From an uncultured Clostridia bacterium (GTDB lineage: Bacteria > Bacillota > Clostridia > Christensenellales > Borkfalkiaceae): a stretch of DNA of 35,753 nt. Below the pieces are notes generated by a model. That model had not been told where the DNA came from. It saw only the letters and a list, made by a program, of their open reading frames with translations, and ran no database searches. The position numbers and the translations under genes were made by a program. Below, one piece after another: positions 21,730 through 29,929 of the stretch. The stretch spans positions 1 to 35,753 of the forward strand of contig CANQBW010000015.1 of assembly GCA_947589565.1 (NCBI GenBank), read 5' to 3'. Positions within the stretch are counted from its first letter, which is position 1. Each line of letters begins with the position of its first letter.

Positions 21730-23556
21730 TTATTGCGCTTTTTGCTTAGCTCTCGCCTTGGCACGCAACTCTCCGTCCAAAATTCGCTTGCGGATCCGCA
21801 CATTTTGGGGGGTGATCTCGAGAAGCTCGTCGTCGGCGATGAACTCGAGGGCTTCCTCGAGAGACATCTTCTTGGGGGTGATGAGCCTCAAAGCTTCGTC
21901 CGAAGAGGAGGAGCGCGTATTCGTCAGATGTTTCTGTTTGCAGACGTTGACATTGATGTCCTCATCCTTGGGGCTCTGCCCGATGACCATTCCCTCATAG
22001 ACGGGAGTTCCCGCGCCGATGAAGAGAGTCCCTCTCCCCTGCGCGTTGTAAAGTCCGTAGGTGACCGCTTCGCCCGTCTCGAAGGCGACGAGGGAACCGA
22101 AGTTCCGACGCTTGATCTCACCGCGGTAGGGCTGGTATTCGAAGAAGACGGAGTTCATGACGCCCTCTCCCTTGGTGTCCGTCAAGAACTCGCTCTTGTA
22201 GCCGAACAGTCCGCGGGCGGGGACCAAAAACTCGAGCCGCACGCGGGAGCCGAGCGCGCTCATGTGGACAAGTTCACCCTTCCGTTCGCCCATGCTCTGG
22301 AACACGGGCCCCGTGACATTCTCGGGCACATCGACGATGAGCCGCTCGACGGGCTCCAACACTTCGCCGCAGACCTCCTTGAAGAGGACCTTGGGGGAGC
22401 TGACCTGAAATTCATAGCCCTCTCTCCGCATCGTCTCGATGAGAATGGAGAGGTGCATCTCCCCTCTGCCGCTGACGCGGAAGGAGTCCGCAGAATCGGT
22501 GTCCTCGACGCGCAGAGAGACGTCGCGCAAGAGTTCCCGATAGAGCCGCTCGCGCAGATGGCGGGTCGTGACGAACTTGCCTTCCTTGCCCGCAAAGGGA
22601 GAGTCGTTGACGGAGAAGATCATCTCGACAGTCGGGTCGGTGATCTTGGTGAAGGGAACGGGCTCGCGGGATTGGGGAGAGCAGACGGTGTCGCCGATAT
22701 TGATGCCTTCAAGGCCTGCAAAGCAGACGATGTCGCCCGCCATCGCACTCTCGCAGGGAACGCGGTTGAGCCCCTCGATCTCGTAGAGCCCCACGAACTT
22801 GCCGCGGTTGTTGACGTCGGGGTGATTGTAGTTGCAGATGAGGACCTCTTGTCCCACTTTTGCGACGCCGCGCTCGATCCTGCCAATGCCCATTCTGCCG
22901 ACATAGTCGTTGTAGTCGATGGAGGAGACGAGGACTTGAAGGGGCCCCTCAACGTCCGCCTCGGGTGCGGGGAAGTGTTTTAAGATCATGTCGAAGAGCG
23001 GCTTTAAGTCGGTGCCCTTTTCCTTCGGATCGAGGGAGGAAATGCCCTCTCTTCCCGAGCAGTACACAAAGGGACTGTCGAGCTGCTCGTCCGTCGCGTT
23101 GAGGTCCATCAAAAGTTCCAAAACTTCATCACAGACTTCGGAAATGCGTGCGTCGGGACGGTCGATCTTGTTGACGACGATGATGAGTTTGAGTCCGAGT
23201 TCGAGCGCCTTTTGGGTGACGAACCGCGTCTGCGGCATGGGTCCCTCGGCGGCGTCCACGAGAAGCAATACCCCCGAGACCATGTTCAAAGAGCGCTCCA
23301 CTTCGCCCGAAAAGTCGGCGTGACCGGGGGTGTCGACGATGTTGATCTTGACCCCGCCGTAGTGCACGGAAGTATTCTTCGCCAAAATGGTGATCCCGCG
23401 CTCCCGCTCGAGGTCGCCGCTGTCCATGACGCGCTCGGGCGCGACTTGATTTTCACGAAATGCGCCGCCGCTCTTGAGCATCTGGTCGACAAGGGTCGTC
23501 TTGCCGTGATCGACGTGCGCGATGATTGCAATATTTCTGATGTCTTCTCTTTTCAT
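21730..23556 (-). CDS. typA: Ribosome-associated translational GTPase TypA/BipA
   Basis: A 608-residue GTPase that assists ribosome assembly and stress adaptation. The G domain shows HVDHGKTTLVDQML (G1), RERGITI (G2), VDTPGHADFSGEVER (G3) and VVNKIDRPDAR (G4). Then come EF-Tu-like domain II, an EF-G-like domain (GRGEMHLSILIETMRREGYE) and the TypA-specific C-terminal domain (DEALRLITPKKMSLEEALEF, IRKRILDGELR). The start at 23556 fits the family; upstream in-frame sequence belongs to folA. It begins two bases after the folA stop and is the last gene of the gltX operon. Length is normal. Confidence 0.96.
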   Translation of the reverse strand: MKREDIRNIAIIAHVDHGKTTLVDQMLKSGGAFRENQVAPERVMDSGDLERERGITILAKNTSVHYGGVKINIVDTPGHADFSGEVERSLNMVSGVLLLVDAAEGPMPQTRFVTQKALELGLKLIIVVNKIDRPDARISEVCDEVLELLMDLNATDEQLDSPFVYCSGREGISSLDPKEKGTDLKPLFDMILKHFPAPEADVEGPLQVLVSSIDYNDYVGRMGIGRIERGVAKVGQEVLICNYNHPDVNNRGKFVGLYEIEGLNRVPCESAMAGDIVCFAGLEGINIGDTVCSPQSREPVPFTKITDPTVEMIFSVNDSPFAGKEGKFVTTRHLRERLYRELLRDVSLRVEDTDSADSFRVSGRGEMHLSILIETMRREGYEFQVSSPKVLFKEVCGEVLEPVERLIVDVPENVTGPVFQSMGERKGELVHMSALGSRVRLEFLVPARGLFGYKSEFLTDTKGEGVMNSVFFEYQPYRGEIKRRNFGSLVAFETGEAVTYGLYNAQGRGTLFIGAGTPVYEGMVIGQSPKDEDINVNVCKQKHLTNTRSSSSDEALRLITPKKMSLEEALEFIADDELLEITPQNVRIRKRILDGELRAKARAKQKAQ

Positions 23557-23558
23557 AA

Positions 23559-24053
23559 TTATTTCTCTTTGATCGCTCTGTTGCGATAAACACAAAATCT
23601 GATCGTATATCCGTTGTCTTCGGTCGGCTCCCCGCATTCGATGAGCTCAAAGGAAGGGTCTTCGTCCAAATTCTCGACAAAACTCTCCGCATTTCCCACG
23701 GCGTCCACCTTTGTAACGTAGACCTTTTCACAGTAGGGAAGAAGCTCTCTGTACACGCTCGCCCCGCCGATGACAAAGACGTCTTCCTCGGGCGAGATCG
23801 CCGCAAAGAGCTCTTTCAAATCGTGCACGACCGTCGCGTCCTCAATTTGAGTCTGTTTTGTCGTAAGAACAATGTTCCTTCTCCCCTTGAGCGGCTTGCC
23901 GTTCGGGAAGGAGAGTAGCGTCTTAAACCCCATGACGACGGTCTTCCCCATCGTCATCTGTCTGAAAAAAGCCATATCCTTGGGGAGACGGAACATGAGG
24001 TCGTTCCCTCTTCCGATCCCCCACTCTCTGTCCGCATGAAAGATCGCTTTCAT
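23559..24053 (-). CDS. folA: Dihydrofolate reductase
   Basis: Reduces dihydrofolate to tetrahydrofolate with NADPH, restoring the cofactor used by ThyA. The 164-residue protein has WGIGRGNDLMFRLPKDMAFF, with the active-site acid Asp in LPKDMAFF, the NADPH-binding GKTVVMGFKTLLSFP and RRNIVLTTK, and EDVFVIGGASVYRELLPY. It lies one base after thyA and two bases before typA, in the same operon; the thyA-folA pair is common and metabolically sensible. Confidence 0.95.
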   Translation of the reverse strand: MKAIFHADREWGIGRGNDLMFRLPKDMAFFRQMTMGKTVVMGFKTLLSFPNGKPLKGRRNIVLTTKQTQIEDATVVHDLKELFAAISPEEDVFVIGGASVYRELLPYCEKVYVTKVDAVGNAESFVENLDEDPSFELIECGEPTEDNGYTIRFCVYRNRAIKEK

Positions 24054-24054
24054 C

Positions 24055-24885
24055 TCACACCGCCACGGGAATTTTGATATCGAACGGCCAATATTCGTAA
24101 TTTTCCAAGCGGAAACTGTCCGTCGTGAATCGATAAAAGTCGGTTACAGACTCGTCCGCGATGAGCTTGGGCGCGGGCTTGGGCTCCCGCTTGAAAAGTT
24201 CCTCCACGATGGGAATATGGCGGTCGTAGAGGTGCGCGTCCGCGATAACGTGGACAAGCTCGCCCGCAACCAATCCGCTGACCTGCGCAAACATCTTGAG
24301 AAGGATCGCATACTGCACGACGTTCCAATTGTTGGCGGTGAGCATGTCCTGCGAACGCTGGTTCAAAATCCCGTTCAGGGTGTTTCCCGAGACGTTGAAG
24401 GTCATGGAATAGGCACAGGGGTAGAGATTCATCTCGTGCAGGTCCTCAAAATTGTATAAATTCGTAAGGATTCTGCGCGAAGCGGGATTGTGCTTGAGGT
24501 CGAAAAGAACTCTGTCGACCTGGTCGAACTCCCCCTCGCGGTACTTCGCCTTTTTGGCGAGCTGATAGCCGTATGCCTTCCCGATGGAGCCGCTCTCGTC
24601 CGCCCAACTGTCCCAGATGTGGGAACTCAAATCATGGACGTTGTTGCTCTTCTTCTGCCAGATCCAGAGGAGCTCGTCGACGCAGGACTTGAACGCCGTG
24701 CGGCGGACGGTCAGAATAGGAAACTCCTCTCTTAAATCATAGCGGTTGACGATCCCGAATTTTTTGACCGTGTGCGCGGGAGTCCCGTCCTCCCAGCGGG
24801 GACGAACTTCCAAATGAGTGTCCCAGACGCCGTTTTCGAGGATCTCTCTGCAATTGGAAAGGAAAATTTCGTCCGCTCTGCTCAT
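24055..24885 (-). CDS. thyA: Thymidylate synthase (ThyA type)
   Basis: Makes dTMP from dUMP with methylene-tetrahydrofolate. The 276-residue protein starts at 24885, overlapping the gltX stop as ATGA with AGGAAGAAG upstream. Family regions are RRTAFKSCVDELLWIWQK, the catalytic Cys in LYPCAYSMTFNV (about residue 157), QRSQDMLTANNWNVVQYA and HLYDRHIPIVEELFKREP. The residue after the Cys is Ala rather than the His of E. coli-type enzymes, which I recall from other clostridial ThyA proteins. Next to folA, it forms the dTMP cycle pair. Confidence 0.94.
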   Translation of the reverse strand: MSRADEIFLSNCREILENGVWDTHLEVRPRWEDGTPAHTVKKFGIVNRYDLREEFPILTVRRTAFKSCVDELLWIWQKKSNNVHDLSSHIWDSWADESGSIGKAYGYQLAKKAKYREGEFDQVDRVLFDLKHNPASRRILTNLYNFEDLHEMNLYPCAYSMTFNVSGNTLNGILNQRSQDMLTANNWNVVQYAILLKMFAQVSGLVAGELVHVIADAHLYDRHIPIVEELFKREPKPAPKLIADESVTDFYRFTTDSFRLENYEYWPFDIKIPVAV

Positions 24886-26525
24886 ACTTCTTCCTCGCAG
24901 GCAAGAGAAAGGCGCGAAAGGCACTCCTCTCTTCCTAAAATCTGCATGATGGTCCAAAGGTCGGGCGTGTTTGCCTTGCCCGTGATCGCGATACGAAGAA
25001 TCTCCGCAACATCGGAGACGCTGCCGCGATAGTTTTCGGGCGCCGCCTTATAGTCCTTCATCTCGGCGGCAAAGCCATGCGCAGCGGCGAGCTCCTTCAC
25101 CTTGGAGAACCACACCTGCGCGTCGTCCCTTTCGTCATAGGTGCGCGAAAAGTCCTGCAAAACGGCGCGTCTTGTATCAAGATCCACCCGATATTCGTCG
25201 ACGCGCGGGGTGCGGTCGAAGAAGTAGGCGATCATCTCCATCGCCTGCGAGGCGGTCTCGAAGTCCTTGCGGCGCTTCTTGGACTGTGTCCCCATGCACA
25301 GCTGCAGCACGCGGAGAAGGTATTCCCTGTCGCTAAAGTACTCTTTCTGCCTGTCCGAGCCGTAGTTTTTCGTCCATTCCTCGAGGAAGTTTGCCATCTC
25401 CTCCTCGGAGAGCTGAGAAAGTTCCTTCTTGCAGATGTCGTTGAGTTTGGAAAGGTCGAAGAGAGTGCCGCTTTTGCTCATCTTCTTCGCCGTAAAGGGG
25501 AACTCCTCGAGGGGAGCCGTCGGATTTATCAGATACCACTCCTCGAAGTTGCTGTTGAGGAGGGTCAGCATGTAGACGAGCACCGCGCGGGGATAGTAGC
25601 CCTCCTTGCGGTAGAAGGAGAGGGAAAACTCGGGGTCCTTGCGCTTGGAGAGCTTGCGGCGGGTCTCCCCCTCCTGTTTCATGATCGAACAGTTGTGCCC
25701 GTAGCGCGGATGCTCGAATCCGAGCGCGGAGAAGAGTTCCAAATGAATGGGAAGGCTCGCAAGCCACTCCTCGCCGCGCAGAACGAGGGTCGTCCGCATC
25801 AGATGATCGTCCACAGCGTGGGCGAAGTGATAGGTCGGAACGCCGTCCGACTTTAAAATGACGACGTCCTGGTCGTTTTCGGAGAGGGTGATCTCCCCCT
25901 TGATCTCGTCATGAAATTTGATCTTGTGTTCGGCGTTCCCCTCCGAGCGAAGGCGCAGAACGAAGGGCTTTCCCGCTTTGAGGTTTTCCTTGATCTCTTC
26001 CAGAGAGAGGTTTCGGCACTTAGCATACTTTCCGTAGTAGCCCGTGAGTTCCTTGTTCGCCTTCTGCTCCTCACGGAGTGCGGTGAGTTCCTCCTCCGTG
26101 CAGAAACAGGGGTATGCTCTCCCCTTTTTGATGAGCTCCTTTGCATAGCTTTGATAGATCTCCACCCGCTGCCGCTGGTAGAAGGGAGCGTAAGTCTCGT
26201 CCTTCCCGATCTCCGCGCCCTCGTCGAAGGAGACGGAGAAATACTTGAGGGATTCGATAACTGCCTCCACCGCGCCGTCCACTTTGCGCTTTAAGTCGGT
26301 GTCCTCGATGCGGAGGAATACCTTCCCCCCCGTCGTATGGGCGATGCGCTCGTTGGCGATCGCAACGAACAAATTTCCCAAATGGATAAATCCCGTCGGC
26401 GAAGGGGCGAGACGGGTTACCTCCGCGCCCTTTGGAAGATTGCGCGGGGGATATCTTTTTTCCAATTCCTCTCTTGAGGGATACTTCCCGGGGAGCAGGA
26501 GCTGTGCCAATTCATCGTATTGCAT
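24882..26525 (-). CDS. gltX: Glutamate--tRNA ligase
   Basis: Class I aminoacyl-tRNA synthetase, 547 residues. The HIGH-type motif is in LAPSPTGFIHLGNLFVAI (near residue 40), followed by GKVFLRIEDTDLKRK. YPCFCTEEEL lies in the insert, and the KMSKS-type motif is RRKLSKRKDPEFS near residue 292. The anticodon-binding helical domain follows. AAGGAG six bases before 26525 fixes the start. It heads the operon gltX-thyA-folA-typA. Whether it is discriminating (Glu only) or also charges tRNA-Gln cannot be read reliably here. It is somewhat longer than a typical GltX (about 485 residues). Confidence 0.95.
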   Translation of the reverse strand: MQYDELAQLLLPGKYPSREELEKRYPPRNLPKGAEVTRLAPSPTGFIHLGNLFVAIANERIAHTTGGKVFLRIEDTDLKRKVDGAVEAVIESLKYFSVSFDEGAEIGKDETYAPFYQRQRVEIYQSYAKELIKKGRAYPCFCTEEELTALREEQKANKELTGYYGKYAKCRNLSLEEIKENLKAGKPFVLRLRSEGNAEHKIKFHDEIKGEITLSENDQDVVILKSDGVPTYHFAHAVDDHLMRTTLVLRGEEWLASLPIHLELFSALGFEHPRYGHNCSIMKQEGETRRKLSKRKDPEFSLSFYRKEGYYPRAVLVYMLTLLNSNFEEWYLINPTAPLEEFPFTAKKMSKSGTLFDLSKLNDICKKELSQLSEEEMANFLEEWTKNYGSDRQKEYFSDREYLLRVLQLCMGTQSKKRRKDFETASQAMEMIAYFFDRTPRVDEYRVDLDTRRAVLQDFSRTYDERDDAQVWFSKVKELAAAHGFAAEMKDYKAAPENYRGSVSDVAEILRIAITGKANTPDLWTIMQILGREECLSRLSLACEEEV

Positions 26526-26544
26526 AATTTCTCCTTTTCTCTCC

Positions 26545-26573
26545 ATTATAACCCATCCGCGGAGAAAAGTCAA
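26545..26573 (-). promoter_or_regulatory. Promoter of the gltX-thyA-folA-typA operon
   Basis: On the minus strand TTGACT (26568-26573), a 17-base spacer and TATAAT (26545-26550). Confidence 0.85.
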
Positions 26574-26629
26574 CGCATACCTTCCCCATGCGAAAATTTT
26601 TTAAATTTTTAAAATGCGCGCAAAAAAAG

Positions 26630-26658
26630 TTGTCTTTTCCCTTTTTTCATGGTATAAT
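26630..26658 (+). promoter_or_regulatory. Promoter of secG
   Basis: TTGTCT (26630-26635), a 17-base spacer and TATAAT (26653-26658), then a leader of about 28 bases with AAGGAAA before the ATG. Confidence 0.8.
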
Positions 26659-26692
26659 ATGGCTTGTATATTGCTTGAATAAGGAAACAGCT

Positions 26693-27010
26693 ATGAATTT
26701 TACTCTTTTTACCGCCCTTTTGGCACCTTTCAAAAGCGAAGCGGCACAGCAAATTCACGACATTCTGAGCCTTGTCCTCATCATTCTGATGTTCGTCTCG
26801 GCTCTTGCGGCGGTCGTGCTCGTCTTGATGCAACCCGGGAACTCCCAGGGGATCGACGCGCTCAGCGGCTCCAGCGAAACGTTCTACGGAAAGAACAAGG
26901 GCAGATCGACGGAATCCCTTTTAAAGAGACTCACGAGCATCTGTCTTATCGTCCTCGCCGTGTTGGCGGTAGTATTCTTTATCCTGCAGGGTGAATGGAT
27001 CTGGACCTAA
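26693..27010 (+). CDS. secG: Preprotein translocase subunit SecG
   Basis: Small subunit of the SecYEG channel. The 105-residue protein has two helices (LSLVLIILMFVSALAAVVLV and SICLIVLAVLAVVFFILQGE) separated by the conserved loop MQPGNSQGIDALSGSSETFYGKNKGR (given here only as a landmark: MQPG...SSETFYGKNKG), which matches the QxGKGGGLSGAFGG-type loop of SecG. An N-terminal extension of about 25 residues makes it longer than the usual 75-80. AAGGAAA lies about six bases before the ATG. The gene precedes rnr and smpB, the frequent secG-rnr-smpB order. Confidence 0.9.
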   Translation: MNFTLFTALLAPFKSEAAQQIHDILSLVLIILMFVSALAAVVLVLMQPGNSQGIDALSGSSETFYGKNKGRSTESLLKRLTSICLIVLAVLAVVFFILQGEWIWT

Positions 27011-27027
27011 GTTTTCCATACAAAAGC

Positions 27028-27056
27028 GGGGCGGCAAAATCGGCTGCCCCTTTTTT
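27028..27056 (+). terminator. Terminator after secG
   Basis: GGGGCGGC-aaaatcg-GCTGCCCC (one G-U pair) followed by TTTTTT, 18 bases after secG and 15 bases before rnr. Confidence 0.8.
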
Positions 27057-27070
27057 CTCATTAAAAATCT

Positions 27071-29155
27071 ATGAATGCAAAACAGATCATTTTAAAGAAA
27101 ATTAAAGACGGCGAATTTGCCCTTTGGACGGACAAGGAAATTTGCAAGGCGCTCCATCTCGGCAAGCGGGAGAGCGCTGCGGTCTCCGAAATGCTCCGCT
27201 CCCTCTGCCGCGCGGGGGAACTCCTCTGCGACGTGAGCGGCAGATACGGCACCGCCGAACAGTTTCACGTCAAAAAGGGCGTGTATGCGGGAAACGAGCG
27301 CGGATTCGGCTTCTTCACGCCCGACGACGGGAGCGGCGACCTCTTTATCCCGAAACGGGCTTCGGGCGGCGCGATGCACGGCGACGTCGTCCTCGCCTAC
27401 CACACCAAGGGCCGCAGCGACGACGAGGGAGAAATTCTCGCCGTCCTCGACCATGGGATCAAGGAATTTACAGGGATCTTCTGCGCTAACGGAAGGTGCG
27501 GGATCGTCAAGCCCGACGACAGACGCTTTCACGAGGTCTTTATCCCTTCGGAGAAGACATCGGGCGCCGTTCAGGGGGACAAGGTCGTTGTGAAGATCAC
27601 CGCCTTTTGCGATCAGCTCAAGGGAGAGATCGCCGAAATTTTGGGAAAGTCGGGCGAACTCGAGACGGAGGAGCTTGCGATCATCCGCTCCCACGCGCTC
27701 AGAGAGGAGTTTCCCCCCGCGGTCATCGCGGAGGCGGAAAAGGCTGCCGCAAAGGAGATCTCCGCGGAAGAGCTTTTAAGAAGAAAGGACTTCCGCGAAA
27801 TGCTCATCATCACGATCGACGGCGAGGACACGCGGGATATCGACGACGCGATCTCCGTCGAGGAAAAGGACGGCAAGTTCTATTTGGGCGTCCACATCGC
27901 CGACGTAACGCACTATGTCCGCCGCTCGAAGGAGCTCGACAAGGAGGCATTCTTGCGCGGGACAAGCGTCTACTTCCCCGACCGCGTGCTGCCCATGCTC
28001 CCCAAGGCGCTCTCCAACGGAATTTGCTCTCTGAACGAGGGCGAGGACCGCTTGACCCTCTCCTGCCTCATGACGATCGACCAAAGAGGCGAAGTTGTCA
28101 AGAAAGAAATTGTCCCGAGCGTCATTCGCTCGCGGCACCGCATGACCTATACGGTCGTCACAAAGATCATCGACGGCGACAGAGAGGCCGTGGAGAAGTA
28201 TCCCGACCTCGTGCAGATGCTCGGCTCCGCCGTCAGGCTTACAAAGCTCTTGCAGAAGCGGAGAAATCAGAACGGCGGGGTGGAGCTCGACATCAAGGAG
28301 GCGAAAATTCTCTACGAGAACGGCGTGATCGAGGTCCCCGACTTCGAGAGGACCATCTCCCATGAGATGATCGAGGAATTTATGGTGCTTGCGAATGAGA
28401 GCGTCGCAACGATCATGACCGAGAGGAAGGCGCCCTTCGTCTACCGGGTACACGAGTCCCCTTCCCCCGAAAAGGCGCGGGAATTTTCCCTCTTTTTGAG
28501 CGATTTAGGGGTACCGTTCAAGTTGGACCCCGAGCACATCACGCCGAAGGACTACGCGGCTATTTTGAAACAAATCGAAGGGACCCCCTACTTCCCCCTC
28601 GTCAACCGCGTCATGCTGCGCTCCATGATGAAGGCGAAGTATTCGCCCGAGAACATCGGGCACTTCGGGCTCGCATCCGACTGTTACTGCCACTTCACCT
28701 CCCCCATCCGCCGCTATCCCGATCTGACCATTCACAGGATCATCAAGGACTCCCTCCGCGGGGAGACCGAGGGGCTCTTAAAGGACAAGTACGGGGATTT
28801 TGTCAAGGATTCCTCCATGCGCTCCTCTGCCTGTGAGAGAGTTGCCGCGGAAGCCGAGCGAGATGTGGATGATCTGTACCTTGCATTCTACATGCGAGAC
28901 AAGATCGGCATGGAATACGATGCCATTCTCTCGGGCGTGACGGCGCAGGGGCTCTATGCGGAGCTTTCCAACACCGTGGAGGGCTTTCTCGCCCTCGATC
29001 TGCTCCCCGAGGACGATTATGACTACGATGAGGACAGAAAACTCCTGCGCGGCAGAGAGCATGTCTTCCGTCTCGGAGATGAGATCAGGGTCAAGGTGAT
29101 CGGCGTGGATATCGGTCTCCGCCGCACCCTGTTTGCATTAGAGGAGAAAGCATGA
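27071..29155 (+). CDS. rnr: Ribonuclease R
   Basis: Processive 3'-to-5' exoribonuclease that degrades structured RNA and assists trans-translation. The 694-residue protein has a winged-helix start (TDKEICKALHLGKRESAAVS), two cold-shock domains (NERGFGFFTPDDGSGDLFIP; GRCGIVKPDDRRFHEVFIP) and the RNB catalytic domain with DGEDTRDIDDAISVEE (acidic metal ligands) and HFTSPIRRYPDLTIHR. A C-terminal S1 domain ends it. The ATG at 27071 lacks a ribosome site, and a terminator lies just upstream, so expression may depend on read-through or an unrecognised promoter. Its last four bases overlap smpB as ATGA. Confidence 0.95.
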   Translation: MNAKQIILKKIKDGEFALWTDKEICKALHLGKRESAAVSEMLRSLCRAGELLCDVSGRYGTAEQFHVKKGVYAGNERGFGFFTPDDGSGDLFIPKRASGGAMHGDVVLAYHTKGRSDDEGEILAVLDHGIKEFTGIFCANGRCGIVKPDDRRFHEVFIPSEKTSGAVQGDKVVVKITAFCDQLKGEIAEILGKSGELETEELAIIRSHALREEFPPAVIAEAEKAAAKEISAEELLRRKDFREMLIITIDGEDTRDIDDAISVEEKDGKFYLGVHIADVTHYVRRSKELDKEAFLRGTSVYFPDRVLPMLPKALSNGICSLNEGEDRLTLSCLMTIDQRGEVVKKEIVPSVIRSRHRMTYTVVTKIIDGDREAVEKYPDLVQMLGSAVRLTKLLQKRRNQNGGVELDIKEAKILYENGVIEVPDFERTISHEMIEEFMVLANESVATIMTERKAPFVYRVHESPSPEKAREFSLFLSDLGVPFKLDPEHITPKDYAAILKQIEGTPYFPLVNRVMLRSMMKAKYSPENIGHFGLASDCYCHFTSPIRRYPDLTIHRIIKDSLRGETEGLLKDKYGDFVKDSSMRSSACERVAAEAERDVDDLYLAFYMRDKIGMEYDAILSGVTAQGLYAELSNTVEGFLALDLLPEDDYDYDEDRKLLRGREHVFRLGDEIRVKVIGVDIGLRRTLFALEEKA

Positions 29156-29604
29156 AGGTCATCGCCGTCAACAAATCCGCGTCCTTTGAGTACTTCATCG
29201 AGGAGAAATACGAGGCGGGCGTCGTGCTCGAGGGCGCGGAGGTGAAGTCGCTCCGCGCGGGAAAGGCGTCTCTCGGCGAGAGCTTCTGCGAGATCCGCCG
29301 CGGAGAGATCTTTCTCAAGAACATGCACATCGCCGTGTACGATAAGAGCGGCGCATTCTCGACAAAGGACAGCCGAAGGGACAGAAAATTGCTTTTACAC
29401 AGAGAGGAAATTCACAAGATCATCGGCAAGGTCAACGAGCGCGGATATACCCTCGTCCCCATCAAGCTGTATTTAAAAGACGCCCTCTTCAAGATGGAAG
29501 TTGCCCTCTGCAAGGGCAAACACGCCTACGACAAGAAGAGATCCATCGCCGAGCGCGACCAAAAGCGTGCGCTCGACCGCTCCATTAAGGAATATTTGAA
29601 ATGA
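29152..29604 (+). CDS. smpB: SsrA-binding protein SmpB
   Basis: Binds tmRNA and delivers it to stalled ribosomes. The 150-residue protein has the family motifs NKSASFEYFIEEKYEAGVVL, EGAEVKSLRAGKASL, LVPIKLYLKDALFKMEVALC and the basic C-terminal tail KKRSIAERDQKRALDR. Coupled to rnr through an ATGA overlap; RNase R and SmpB cooperate in trans-translation. I did not find the tmRNA gene downstream, where it sometimes lies. Confidence 0.96.
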   Translation: MKVIAVNKSASFEYFIEEKYEAGVVLEGAEVKSLRAGKASLGESFCEIRRGEIFLKNMHIAVYDKSGAFSTKDSRRDRKLLLHREEIHKIIGKVNERGYTLVPIKLYLKDALFKMEVALCKGKHAYDKKRSIAERDQKRALDRSIKEYLK

Positions 29605-29608
29605 AGAA

Positions 29609-29635
29609 CGGACGGCATTCGCCGTCCGATTTTTT
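29609..29635 (+). terminator. Terminator after smpB
   Basis: CGGACGGC-attc-GCCGTCCG, then ATTTTTT, starting five bases after the smpB stop. Confidence 0.9.
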
Positions 29636-29665
29636 GTAACGTCTAAAACAAAGGGCGAAAAGGGC

Positions 29666-29879
29666 GAGACCCTTCGACTACGCTCAGGGTGACAAAAAAT
29701 GATGTCATTCTGAGCGGAGTGTTGCGGGTTTTCCTCTGTCATGTTGAGCAGAACGAAGTGGAGTTGAAACATCCCCCCGGTCATTAGAATGTAGTATTAC
29801 GATTTTTGGAACGTCCCGTCGCTTGCTTAGGGGATTCCTCGATTCCGCTTCGCTCCACTCGGAATGACAATGACATGAC
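29666..29879. repeat. Intergenic repeat cluster after smpB
   Basis: Contains CCTTCGACTACGCTCAGGGT (29670-29689), GTCATTCTGAGCGGAGTGTT (29704-29723) and, at 29772-29868, a unit of roughly 95 bases. This unit has GAACGTCCCGTCGCTTGCTT and GGGGATTCCTCGATTCCGCT and matches the reverse complement of 5305-5400. No gene is supported between 29605 and 29929. Confidence 0.8.
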
Positions 29880-29886
29880 AATCAGA

Positions 29887-29920
29887 CAGAAAAACAGCGC
29901 GGAGATTTCCGCGCTGTTTT
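29887..29920 (-). terminator. Terminator after the giant lipoprotein gene
   Basis: AAAACAGCGCGGA and TCCGCGCTGTTTT form a near-perfect 13-bp stem with a 4-base loop, 10 bases after the stop codon. T-runs on both sides mean it may work in both directions. Confidence 0.85.
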
Positions 29921-29929
29921 GTGTCTTGC

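Noticed and set aside
21709..22983. 424-codon plus-strand frame opposite typA
   Set aside because: Antisense to a conserved GTPase and with no supporting motif.
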